Of a stretch of DNA of 64,000 nt, positions 12,532-23,516 are shown in pieces; position 1 is the stretch's first letter; each line of letters starts with the position of its first letter. Made by a program: the position numbers and the translations under genes. The notes under the pieces were generated by a model. That model was not told where the DNA came from and did no database searches. It saw nothing but the letters and a program-made list of their open reading frames with translations. Origin of the DNA: Ryuthela nishihirai (lineage: Eukaryota > Arthropoda > Arachnida > Araneae > Heptathelidae); contig JAWZYU010000671.1 in NCBI GenBank assembly GCA_038380435.1, positions 24,001 through 88,000 of the forward strand, read 5' to 3'.

Positions 12532-13104
12532 CTTGTTGATTGAAGTATTTCTTGATATTGAAAGTTGATTATTGTCTTCAGTGCATTGCTGGCATCTGCC
12601 GTATGAAGCTGAAAGGAATAAAAATAATACAATAAATAGTTACAATCTTCAATTTCCCATATTCGTATTAATATCTGAAATACACAGACTTTGAATACAG
12701 CAAGCAAATATGTGTTTATATTATATTATAACTAAAAAAAACATATTTCTGCATTTTAGATCGGACTTTGTTTCGTCATTCAGATTTACAACAGAAATGC
12801 AGTCGATCCTCCCAAACACGGTAAACTTGGAAACCTCTAACCATACTATCACATTTCGAATACATACTTATCTAATGTACGTAGACGATTGTAAGTGATT
12901 GACAGGGGATCAGCCGAATTCTAACTCTGAGGCAGAAATAGTAAAACTCTGAAAATTTACACCTAGGGCCACCGGCGCCGGGTATTAAAATTCTCAGTAG
13001 AGGCTCACATATAATAACTGGATACCAGACATATTTATTTTGTCTGTTGTAAGTAAAATAAAACATTTTTAGGGAAGGTCCGAGCCCCCTCCCCCTACGT
13101 ATTT
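12532..13104. other. Intergenic, nothing recognised
   Basis: Short open frames only, without recognisable domains. Confidence 0.4.
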
Positions 13105-13533
13105 ACCAATGGGCTTGGAAATACCGACGTCCGTCGGATGGGTCGTTAAGCCGTGGCCCCGTGTACGGGAGAACCATACCTTGTGCACGATAAAGAACAC
13201 ACTGGATGGCCTTGACAGGAGGCTACCATCTGTCTCCAAATAGCTGTTCCAGTGCGCCCCCTTCCCCAACCTTCTCTGAACCTTTGGGGTACATGTGACC
13301 TGGCCATTTAGCCCATTGTGTGCAAAAAACTGTCGCTCAGAGGTAAAACATCCAACCCTCCCGTATTCGGCGCCAATGCCTAGAGCTAATCCGGATGGTA
13401 GATCTCAGGAAAAATGAGTCGACGTGTCCCTCAAGGTCACATAGAGGTCAACCCTAGATCTAGGTCCTTGTGATCTGGCCATTTAATCCATTGTGTGAAA
13501 AAAAAGTGCCGTTCAGAGGTAAACCAACCCAAC
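13105..13533 (+). mobile_element. SINE family 1, two 5'-truncated fragments
   Basis: Fragment 1 (13105-13358) starts in the middle of the SINE body at accaatgggcttgg and runs to a decayed tail. Fragment 2 (13463-13533) carries only the last ~70 bases, gtgatctggcc to accaacccaac. The ~105 bases between them are not SINE-like. Both are on the plus strand and diverged, so they are older than the copies at 9.5 and 11.5 kb. No target duplication was found. Confidence 0.8.
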
Positions 13534-13660
13534 GCAGCGAGTGTCATACGGAAGTTTATGACTTTGATGCTCCTCTTTCGGAAGCGTCCATATTTTAAAA
13601 TAGGAAATTGTCACTCCTTCAGCCCTTGGAATAAATATCATCATGCTGTGCTTGATACTG

Positions 13661-14859
13661 ACGTTTTCCTGTTCAAGAAAAATCGAGAAGTGTAAAATGA
13701 AAATCGTTGCTGCAAGTCTTAACTCTTTTCACGACCCAATTCATTTCCCGTCTGGTAGCTCTTATCAGAGTGTAAGTGGTTTCCATGATATCCTTTTCCC
13801 CTCCACCATGCTGTTAACTCGTTGGAGTTATCGGATGAGAGATTAAAAGAAGTTTCTGATCTGAATGTTGCAAAATTGAGCCATCCGGGTTAGCCTCTTG
13901 ACTAATTGTAAATTCGCGATATCAGTGATCCAATTGTGAACGTATCTGTAGAGGATATGGATTTTATCCGTATTGTGTCTCTGCTAATGGAATGTATGAA
14001 AGAATCTGTGATCGCAGTTAATAGAACATGCGAATTGAATATTTCTTCAGTTGCTTTTCGGAAATGATCACATTTTGAAAGATGTCGACGGAAGATCGCC
14101 ATTCTGCACAGATTATAACTTTCTGTGCTCTCGAAAATAACAGCATACGCATGAAAATAATACTAAATGAAGACTTAGGCTGGAAATTGCATGTGGATGG
14201 AGTACTCCATTCATTCAAATGAACGGAGTACTTAAAAATTTCTACAGTAAATATTTCATACATACTTCAAAAGAAAGACAGCCGGAAGATCTACCAGACA
14301 GTAAATGAGTTGGGACACGCTGCAAGTAAACAAACGGAAGGTCGGGGGAAATACCGTCTGAGAGGAAATATTTCCTGATATGAGCTACCAGACAGGAAAT
14401 GAGTTGGGACACGCTGCAAGTAAACAAACGGAAGGTCGGGGAAAATACAGTCTGAGAGGAAATTTTTCCTGATATGAGCTACCAGACAGGAAATGAATTG
14501 TGACACGCTACAAGTAAACAAATGGAAGGTCGGGAGAAATACCGTCTGAGAGGAAATGTTTCTTGATATGAGCTACCAGACAGGAAATGAGTTGAGACAC
14601 GCTGCAAGTAAACAAACGGAAGGTCGGGGGAAATACCGTCTGAGAGGAAATGTTTCCTGATATGAGCTAGCAGACAGGAAATGAGTTGGGACACGCTGCA
14701 AGTAAACAAACGGAAGGTCGAGGGAAATATCGTCTGAGAGGAAATGTTTCCTGATATGAGCTAGCAGACAGGAAATGAATTGCTGTAGGGAAAAGCGTTA
14801 AGACTTGCAGTAACGACTTTCATTTTACACTTTTCTATTTTTCTCGAGCAGGAAAACGT
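13661..14859. repeat. Long inverted repeat, ~108-bp arms
   Basis: The left arm, 13661-13768, pairs with the right arm, 14751-14859. Both contain a gttttcctg-type end, aagtgtaaaatgaaa, ctgcaagtcttaac and a cttatcag / ctgatatg end in opposite orientation. Weaker similarity continues outward. The inner side of the right arm is where the 94-bp tandem repeat sits, and the left arm's inner flank resembles that unit. Probably a foldback DNA element, with no transposase visible. Confidence 0.75.
14291..14782. repeat. 94-bp minisatellite, ~5 copies
   Basis: The motif accagacag/agcagacagg recurs at 14292, 14386, 14480, 14574, 14668 and 14762, exactly 94 bases apart. Each unit carries cacgctgcaagtaaacaaa, ggaaggtcg and cgtctgagaggaaat. 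Units differ at a few positions. Since 94 is not a multiple of three, the minus-strand frames through it (for example 14479-14709) are not protein repeats. Confidence 0.95.
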
Positions 14860-15480
14860 TTCGGACTGAAGATCTATCAAGCCGACAGTTAACCCATCTG
14901 ATTGGTAATTTCCAGCCTGCTCTACATTTTGCGTATCAAAGCCGCATCCCTAGTTGTAAGAAAAATTATTCTTCCAGTGACAACTGGAGTTTCAAGTGTA
15001 TGAAATACGATCACTATCGGATCCCTTTGACGCAGAAACCCACAGAACTAAGGTAAAAGATAATTAATTAGTTTTTCATTCACTAAATGCATGAAAAGGG
15101 CGAATAGTAATTAGTTGACTCGAAGAATTAATCCGATGCGATTTTCCATAGAGCTCGCTGGAATAAAACGATCGACAGGGGTGTATCAGAAATAGTGTTT
15201 GCTGGGATCTCCTCAGATTGTATCCATGACTCAATTGTATGCTATTTTGAATCCAGCACATTTTGGATTGCTCCTTGAGAGAATTGTTGTTTCAAGGTTC
15301 ATTTCTCAAAGTTCAAAGTTCAGATCCCCTATTTCAGCTAAATGCTAAAAAATCGCAGCAAAAGAATTATTTCACCGAAACAAGTATTGCAATAATTCAA
15401 GACTCGTTCTTTATCTTTTCGTTAAACTATCTTCTAAAAAAACAGTAATACTATTCTGCAAAACAATATAGATCTATATC
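14860..15480. other. Intergenic, no gene seen
   Basis: Short open frames at 15076-15261 (minus) and 15263-15448 (plus) show no domain. No repeat recognised. Confidence 0.4.
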
Positions 15481-15493
15481 AGAAATATAAGTG

Positions 15494-16021
15494 GGTTGGG
15501 TTGGGTTGTTTTACCTCTGAGCGGCACTTTTTGAGCAAAAATTAGTTAAATGGCCAGGTCACAAGGACCCGGGGACTCAGGGGTCGGGGGATGACTCAGT
15601 CGGTAGTGGGCCAGACTCGCAATTTGCAGTTCCCAGCTTCGAGTCCCAGTTGGGTCAGCGTTGAAATTTATCTCCTCAAAACTCCCAGCCTTGCCCACGG
15701 TCAGTAGGGGACACCGATGGACTTGGGTTGGGTTGTTTTACCTCTAATCGGCACTTTTTTGCACCAAAGGCCAAGTGGCCAGGTCACATGGACCCCGAAG
15801 GCTCAGAGAAGGTTGGGGGAGGGGACCCACTGGAACGGCTGTCGGGAGACAGATGGTAGCCTCCCGTCAAGTCCATCCAGCGTGTTCTTTAACGTGTACA
15901 GGGTATGGCTCTCCCGCACACGGGGCCACGGCTTAACGTCCCATCCGACTGACGGCGGCCTTTCCAAGCCTATCGGTGTCCCCTACTGACCGTGGGCAGG
16001 GCGGGAAATTTTGCGGAGATA
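15494..16021. mobile_element. Composite SINE: minus / plus / minus pieces in one insertion
   Basis: Three SINE family 1 pieces abut: a 3' piece on the minus strand (15494-15580), a tRNA head plus front part on the plus strand (about 15581-15726), and a longer minus-strand piece (about 15727-16021) truncated in the front part. The whole is flanked by one perfect 13-bp duplication AGAAATATAAGTG (15481-15493 and 16022-16034). No duplication is seen at the inner joints. This suggests that the pieces were joined during one insertion by strand switching, or arose as an already chimeric SINE. Confidence 0.85.
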
Positions 16022-16089
16022 AGAAATATAAGTGAAAATTGAAGATTCCACCATCAAACAAGTGAAATCCCACTGATATTTGGAGCTTA

Positions 16090-16530
16090 TTGACACAAAA
16101 CTCAACTGTGCATCTCCAAATTGTAACTCGCAATGAAAATAAACACCTTCAATTACTGAGATACATCATTGGCACCACATGGGGATGCAAACCCCAATAC
16201 CTACTAAACTTATACACTAGAATACTGAGACCCAAATTGGAATATGTACTCTCCATTACCCACAATGCTTCTGAACACCTAAAAAAAATGAAAGTTGAAT
16301 ATCACAGAAAACAAAATACCTAAGAGTCTGCTTGGGCAACTTCCCACCTGCCCAACAATCTCGCTTCATGTTGAAACATGCATTGCCCCTCTGAAATTTA
16401 GAACACAAGAACTGCTGATGAAATTTTTCTCAAGTATTGCCTCAAAACACAAGTCACACTCTATATATGAGATTACTAGGAACAATTGCATGGCAAAAAT
16501 TGTTTAAAAAATGAAACGGCACACACATTA
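16090..16530 (+). pseudogene. Eroded I-like reverse transcriptase fragment
   Basis: Translation of 16090-16320 gives LLRYIIGTTWGC..LL.LYTRILRPKLEY, matching the RT C-terminal region of the I-like elements at 27.5 and 39.7 kb (LRYLG..WGC..LLLIYNSIILPKL.Y). A frame change at about 16300 continues with TCPTISLHVETCIAPLKFR, the next conserved block. A Cys/His cluster near 16905-16935 could be the remains of the element's C-terminal zinc motif, but this is weak. It is an old fragment and cannot code. Confidence 0.65.
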
Positions 16531-17024
16531 CAAAGCCATAGCCAACTTCAATGGAAAGTTTGAGTGGATCACATTTTAACCCCCTTGGATTATCATCCAT
16601 CCCCAACGCCTACGCTTAGAAGTTTAAAATTTGAAACTACCGTTTTAATTTTAAGCAAAGGAAGTATATAATAAATTTGGTAATTCATTGTGGTACCTTA
16701 ATAATTTACGCAACCAAATGGATAAACAAAGAGTTCTACGGCTCTGACTGCCACGTGTATTACTCAGGGCAACACACGCAGCAATCAGAGAACATCTCCA
16801 TGGAATTAATCCCAAATACACTCGAATCCTTCTTTCTGGTAGTTAAACCACTCCTACTTCAATATAAAGATACACACTCATTGGTGCTTTTTGAACGAAT
16901 CACAGTGTGAGCACCCATGTCTCCATTGTGAAACGTGAGGAACACCAGTCCATTATACCAGACCGTCTTTGAATCGTTATATCGGTTATCGGTTAGAACC
17001 ACTCCCTACTTCCATCGTTACTAA
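16531..17024. other. Possible remains of the same retroelement; otherwise empty
   Basis: May contain the eroded RNase H and tail region of the fossil RT to the left, but no motif is clear enough to claim. Confidence 0.3.
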
Positions 17025-17081
17025 CCATCGTTACATCGGTTAGAAAGGCGGTGTTCGCCTTTCTAACCGATATAACGATGG
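17025..17081. repeat. 26-bp hairpin at duplication edge
   Basis: Arms 17025-17050 and 17056-17081 are reverse complements with one mismatch and a 5-base loop (gtgtt). Homology to copy C begins inside it, at 17049: copy C keeps only the right arm (from 60648). The duplication breakpoint therefore lies in the loop-proximal part of the hairpin. Confidence 0.85.
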
Positions 17082-19975
17082 GGTGTTGAACGTAAAGTTT
17101 TTTTTTTTCAAATTAAAACCAACCGGTTTGGTTTTAAAGAAAATAAATATATAAAGAATTCTTAAATTATTTTGGATCTTTTCTTATTCATGTTACTTAA
17201 AACCATAAAATTGCTTCGCCTTAATAATGAATTGTATAAAACACAGAGATGACGTCAGGAACGCGGTTTCGGCTGCTTGCACAGATAATTCCTATGGTAT
17301 GCATGTATCGAAAAAGCATTTCTAATGTGTCATGAACGCCATACAAGAAAAATATATATCGAAAGAAACATTCATATTCCAATATTCATCTCAATACATT
17401 TTTTCCCCTGAGGTTAATCGCAACACGTAGGTCAATGATAAAAAAATCGGAAACATTTCCGTAATACCTCAGTAGCAAAATAACAGACCCACCTCAAGAA
17501 CTTATACAATATCATTTGCATTTGACATCTGTAACACCTACACAAGATATCTCTAATCTCGATTATAAATCTCGTTAAAATTACCCCACCAATCACTCTA
17601 AATCGGAATATTTATTGACATAGTCTACCTTTAGCATAAAGAGCATTTTTTTAAACACTTGAAACGTTGAGGAAAACGTTTATGGTGCCATGCAATTCCA
17701 TTCCTAATTTTCTATCTTATTATACCATGACGTGCACATAAGTGTTAATTTTGATTTGTCAACCACAACAGAAATATTAATCTTGATATTATTATTCGAA
17801 AGAAAAAAGAGAGTTTTTACCGAAAATGAATTTCCAAATACCGGAATTTTCAAAGCTTTACGATGGGTAATCATATGATTGGCTGCTACCAACTAAAAAG
17901 CCCTGCAACATCGCAGTCCATCACTAGAATCTGACCCGAAATATATTTAATAATGTGGATGGTAGTAGTGTAAGACAAATCATCCCGTGGATTTCTCATC
18001 ACACAGAAAAAATAACTTGCAATACGAAACTTCCAACTTTTTACTACGGCTTCGCAATGTTTCGTCTGTACCTCTACGTACCTTACATAAGCATTTTCAA
18101 TTGTCTCTAAAAAAATATTTATTATGTAAAAGGTACATCGAAATATTTCACTTTGCAAATATTCGTTCCACTAAAGTAGCAATATTATAATTTACAAAAG
18201 CATTTGTAAAACTTGAATATGCATCTAATATACAAAATGTACTGGCAACACAAGAAAAGAGTAGTGCTGACGTCATCTCGGTGTTTTTGCTACTTTATTA
18301 TTAACCCGTATTCACATGGAAAAACTAATCTTAGCGACTTGACTTATTTCTCATACCGCCATTTCTCTTTGTCACCACTGCACTTTGATACGCGATAAGT
18401 AACATTATTTCCCGCCGTCCGTTGCCGAGTGCTTAGCACGCATGGCTACTGATGATCTTCGAGCATACAGTTCTGCGTTATATTTCTGTTCACGTCCCCT
18501 TCATCCTCAGCAGTCCTGCTAGTCTGGGGTACTAAATTAACACGCTCGTGTCACCTCTATAGAAAGCACCTACTTCAGTAAGCATTTAATAATAAAATAA
18601 CTATAAAAATAAGGTCGATTACGTACACAGGAATGGATTTCCACTACTTAACCAACATTTTTTCTTTCTTTCCCGAATATATTAACTATAAGAATACTTC
18701 TTTAAATCATACTTCGGTCTAAGGTGGAGTAAAATTAGTTATTAATTATGTTAACTTTTGAAACAATAGCAAAGGCTCCCAGAGTAAAATACTACACTGC
18801 ACCGAAGAAACATTCTGTTCTTCTCCTCAAACCTATTTCCCACCACCGAAATTTAAAATGTGTCGTAACTAATTATTATTTTCAAAACAAGAAATTTAGC
18901 TACAGAATGTCGCACATTTAAAAAAAATGAGATCACTTCCTCACAATAAAAGTCTACAAAGTTACTTACCTGAAGGAATTTATGAACGAACCAGAGACAC
19001 TTTATGAATATTATTAAACTTGATTCACCTGATATTTTTTCGAGCAGCAGAATGGTGGTTTACAGAAGGATATAGGGAATAGAGGCCGTGTGTATTTTTT
19101 AATCGCATAGACCTTGCCAATGGTTGCTTATTACACTGTAATGTGTTACCGGTGCGCAAAGCTCCGAATATCTCAAAAAATAAAAACCTCAAATTATAAA
19201 AAATCTTCGCCATATCCATACGGTAACGCGGCAAATGTAGCAGCAACATAGCCGCTTCTTATGAACTCGTAAACTGACATTATAATTTTTTTACCTTGCA
19301 ATAATAGCGTAATGACGTCTGACAAGAGTGACGTTGAAGAATGCACTGTTTGCTCACTCATAGGAAGTGACTTTTACAGTGTTTCGTATTGCAAACAGAC
19401 ATGTTTGTTTACTCTTCCGCAGTTGTATTTTTCAATATCTTGTTTACGAAAATTGCTCTAAATTATGGAAGAGAAATAACACGCATTTGTTTAAACATCG
19501 CCTCTTTCAGGCGTTTTTCGGATTCACGGTGAGTATTATTTCTTTATGATATTTAATAATGATACCTAGAATTAATAATCCTCACTTTACATCAGTGAGG
19601 TGGGGTAATATAAGGTACAGAGCTATGACGCTTATTCCTAGTTTCTTCCCAACAAATCGATATTTTCGCTTTCCACGTCAGCTGTGTTTCATTTATAGAT
19701 TACTAGCTGAAAGTACCTGGCGTTGACCGGGTGTTACTTTTAATCTGTATATTCTTATTTCCGCTGCAGTAAGGGTAAATGTTGTAAATCCCTCCCCCCA
19801 CCGACACTTTAGCATGGATTTTCAATAGGAAGAAATTGACCTCACGAGCTCTCAAATATTTTATGTTGAAGCTATCGATATCTTTATATACGTTATCACA
19901 GAATTTGCCGCCTTATGGCTTCCCGTGATATTCGACCGCACAGTCGAAATTCCTCGCATAGCGTCTCCCAACTGT

Positions 19976-20369
19976 TGTTGTTGGGTTGTTTTACCTCTGA
20001 GCGGCACTTTTCTGTACACCATGGGCTAAATGGCCAGGTCACATGGACCCCGAAGGCTCAGAGAATGTTGGGGGAGGGGACCCACTGGAACAGCTGTTGG
20101 GAGACAGATGGTAGACTCCCGTCAAGGCCATCCAGCTTGTTTTTTACCGTGCAGAGGGTATGGCTCTCTCTCCCACACACGGAGCCACGGCGTAACGTCC
20201 CATCCGACGGACGGCGGGCTTTCCAAGCCTATCGGTGTCCCCTACTGACCGTGGACAAGGCGGGGAATTTTGCGGAGATAAATCTCAACGCTGACCCAGC
20301 TGGGACTCGAACCTGGGAACTACAGATTACGAGCCTGGCGCGCTACCGACTGAGCCACCCCCGCCCCCG
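19976..20369 (-). mobile_element. SINE family 1 in copy A
   Basis: Full-length copy, tRNA head at the right end. Flanking repeats are imperfect: tctcccaactgt on the left and tcttccctgt (20370-20379) on the right. The same insertion is in copy B (46052-46440). Copy C has a single uninterrupted tctcccctgt at 63587-63596. The insertion thus predates the A/B split but is absent from C. Confidence 0.92.
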
Positions 20370-21378
20370 TCTTCCCTGTGCCCCAGTGATTGGTTTAAAA
20401 ATCAGGTTCCCACTTTTCCCGTGGCTTCGTTTCTACACAAATTGTGACAGGTCACGTCTTAATTTTAATCTCCCACACCGACATTTTATCACAGTTTGAA
20501 TATAAATAATTTCCCGGTGTTGCAAAGTCATTGCTGACTCGGCGCACGCTCTCAGCCATTCAAAAATGATAGAAATATTTCGTCAGAATTTGACATTCTG
20601 TAATTCCCAACATACTTCACGAAAAGTTCCCAAATTTCGCTCGCGGGTTCTGCCTGCCCGACCCCATTTTTGATTAGAAAATCAGTTCCCTAGTTGCAAT
20701 GGAACGCCTAAATAATGATTTTTAGGAAACGGGGAGAATCTGGCAACGGCATCATTTTCGCAGCCGAAGGTTTAAATGCTATTTTAACTCTTCACTCTTG
20801 GGGAACAGAAAATGGCAACAATAAATTTCACACCGATTCTCGATTCCCCGTAGGAAGGGCATTGTATATATTTTTCTTCCTAGCAAGCTCCCCTCTTGGA
20901 CTTTCGACCTGAAATTTCGCACTGCAAACTGGACCATAACCCGAAACATTCTGTGAAAATTTCGAGCGTGTACATTGATTTCCCCGATGAGTTATGACTG
21001 CCAGAGACAGGTAGTAAATGACACTCCGCAACTCGCTAAGTTATGACGCTGTATTCCGTATCATCTCATTCGGATAAAATTTACGAACAATAATAGGTTT
21101 TAAAACACAAAAAAATACCCTTGATAATTAAGAGACATTAGAAAAACTATTTTATTTTACTACTTCAACTGATGCAGTATTTAATTAGTAACGCAAGTTC
21201 GGATGTTTAATAACAGCGATATCTGTTTATTTAGTCTGAAACCCTAAAAGAAACAAGTGTAAAGGAAGGGAGAATGGAATAATCTACCTTTCATTGGGCA
21301 GAGCGATAAATATGTTTCGGTTTCCATTACTATTTAAATACGGAACTCATAAAGAATCCTCAGCGTTCGGATTTAACC

Positions 21379-21588
21379 CGTGTCTCCGTGTGCGGGAGAG
21401 TCACACCCTGTGCACGTTAAAGAACACGCTGGGTGATCTTGAAGGTAGGCTACCATCTGTCTACCAACAGCTGTTCCAGTGGGTCCCATCCCCCACCCTT
21501 CTCTGAGCCTTCGGGGTCCATGTGACCTGGTCATTTAGCCCATGGTGTGCAAAAAAGTACCGCTCAGAGGTAAAACAACCCAACCCAT
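21379..21588 (+). mobile_element. SINE family 1, 5'-truncated, in copy A
   Basis: Starts at cgtgtctccgtg in the body and ends at the caacccaaccca tail. The same truncated copy occurs inverted in copy B (44835-45043) with the same breakpoint, so it is older than the A/B duplication. Confidence 0.88.
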
Positions 21589-22379
21589 AACTTACGATCA
21601 TTTCCGTTTCCTTTCTGCGAAACTGTTACTTTACATTATCAGATTTAAACATTATTCGAACATGGAAATTTTTTCACACCAAATATCTATACTTGATTCA
21701 TTATTTCACCGTCTAATACAGAAAATAATTCAGATCTACATATCATGAAATTCAAATCTTATAAGAAATCTCTCTCACATCAACTGCATCTTACATCTAA
21801 AATATGTTCATATTTTCAATAACACTACACATACGTTGCTACTTTGACGAAACAATGTCATGCACTTCCGGTTTTCGAAATAAGCTTTATGCGATATAAT
21901 TGTTGGAAATTGTTCTACTTCCGGAGACGCGAAGATGAATAAGAAGGGGTTTCGTTTCGGAATATAAAAAATAGACTTGGTATTTAAAGACGTATACCTG
22001 ATTTGAAATCCATATATTGCGATAACAGACATTATATAGCGAATGGTTAGTCACAGTAAGGTAATTATCAGAGTTTGTAATTCAAATAGGAAAGGGGGAT
22101 ATGTTTTCAACAGTATTCTGAATACAAAGTAGTTGATTATGAAATAATACAAAGTCTGAAGATTGGATATTGTTACACTATATGACTTTTAAAATTATTT
22201 TAATATTTAAATTATTCATTGTCAATAATTTATTTTGAAATTTTGAGAGGTTTCGTAATTAGTAGGTTAAATCCGGTCATAGGGTATTAATTCAACGTTA
22301 CCTCATACTGGGCGATCCTCCTCGAGGTTTTCCGAAATGCAATTAAAATTCGAGTTTTGAATTTCGAAAAAAGCTGACA

Positions 22380-22612
22380 GTTGGGTTGTTTCACCTCTGA
22401 GCGGCACTTTCTTGTACACCATCGGTTAAATAGTTAGGTCACAAGGACGTAGAAGACCCAGATACCGTTCGCGGAGGGGACCCAATGGAACAGACATTGG
22501 GATATAGACGGTAGCCTCCCGTCAAGGTCATCCAGCGTGTTCTTTAAAGTGCTCAGGGTACGGCTCACGACCTAACGTTCCATTCGAAGGACGGCGGTCT
22601 TTCCAAAACTAA
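22380..22612 (-). mobile_element. Old SINE family 1 variant in copy A
   Basis: A diverged fragment, with the tail side at the left (gttgggttgtttcacc) and the body ending at ggcggtctttccaaaac. It is shared with copy B at 43825-44056. It carries variant segments (ggacgtagaagacccagatacc) not seen in the young copies and may represent another subfamily. Confidence 0.82.
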
Positions 22613-23257
22613 CAGAAAAAACCAGTAATTTACCAAGAACAGAAAGAAATATTTCATTCAAAGTCTATCCGTTAGTTGGTGTTCCATAAGTTTCTAATAC
22701 ATGATAAATTTAGATTTCTTTTTCAAGAATTTTGAAAGTTAAAGAAACTTACTACTGGTAATTTATTAAACATTAATTTTTTGTAATATTTTCTAGTTTG
22801 ATAAAGTCTGATCTATTAATTATTTTCTTAGACATGTTGCTCAGTTAGAAGTTTTTTTAATTCGTTTTAAAATGCAATGGTTTATATAGGCAGGTGTTCC
22901 TACTTTAAGTTTATAAATTCTGCTTAGAAATAAATTTTTGAATAAAATAAATTTCATATAAAAGGAAAAACGTGAATTTTTTTTATGGCGAGGTGAATGA
23001 TAACGTATTGATTGGCTATATCGAATTCAATTTTAATGATTTTATTTGTGACTAAAACGAAAAACGTTCATTAATTTATTGTAAATTAGTTTCGTTTCTG
23101 GCAACCACGTCAGCACTGTGTTTTTCTCGTAATGGTCTATTAGTCATTACCGAAAATTACCTAAATGAGTATTAATACATGGTAGAATACATGAATAGAT
23201 TTTCACATTATTTTTTGAGTAACTAGGTAACGGAATTTTCAATTCGTACGTGAAAAT

Positions 23258-23400
23258 TCAGTGTTGTTCGTTGTACGTGAGAGTGTCCACCGAAACCAAC
23301 CAATCACAGTTTTTGGACGCAAAAGTTTTCTCGGTGGTCCGATCGAAAGGTGCAACAACTTTCCCGAAAAACAGTTTGTGCCATTTCACATCAGTTCTAG
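23258..23400 (+). promoter_or_regulatory. Orphan histone H4-type promoter
   Basis: Homologous to the sequence upstream of the H4 pseudogene in copy B (43033-43175). It contains a CCAAT box (23300-23304), GGTCCG (23336-23341; GGTCC is a known H4 promoter element) and an arthropod-type initiator TCAGTT (23391-23396). No clear TATA box at -30. In copy A no H4 follows: homology stops at 23400 and retrotransposon sequence starts, so the promoter now faces I-like elements. Promoter function is inferred from motifs and position. Confidence 0.6.
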
Positions 23401-23516
23401 GTTTTCGGCTTTTGGAAGCCGAAGTGAGTGGTTGTAAGATTTGTGCTCCGTCAGGATCTTGAGTATCGTGGTTGATTAACGAGGAGATAATTACCGAGGA
23501 GTTTGAGCAACACAGA

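Larger units (their letters stand above)
17049..23400. repeat. Duplicated spacer segment, copy A
   Basis: About 6.35 kb that recurs inverted at 43033-47775 (covering A from ~18665 to 23400) and directly at 60648-64000 (covering A from 17049 to ~20780, then cut by the window end). Matches are base for base with scattered differences and small indels. It contains three SINE insertions and, at its right end, an H4-type promoter. No open frame is conserved well enough among the copies to suggest a protein gene. Probably the long spacer of a multicopy histone locus, judged from its position against H4. Confidence 0.9.

Noticed and set aside
14242..14709. Repeat protein encoded by overlapping minus-strand frames
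   Set aside because: The 94-bp period shifts frame at every unit, so no protein repeat can be encoded.
19915..20499. 194-codon open frame
   Set aside because: It lies across a SINE. The same peptide recurs at every SINE copy (9514, 11503, 34172) in either orientation, and copy C lacks the insertion.
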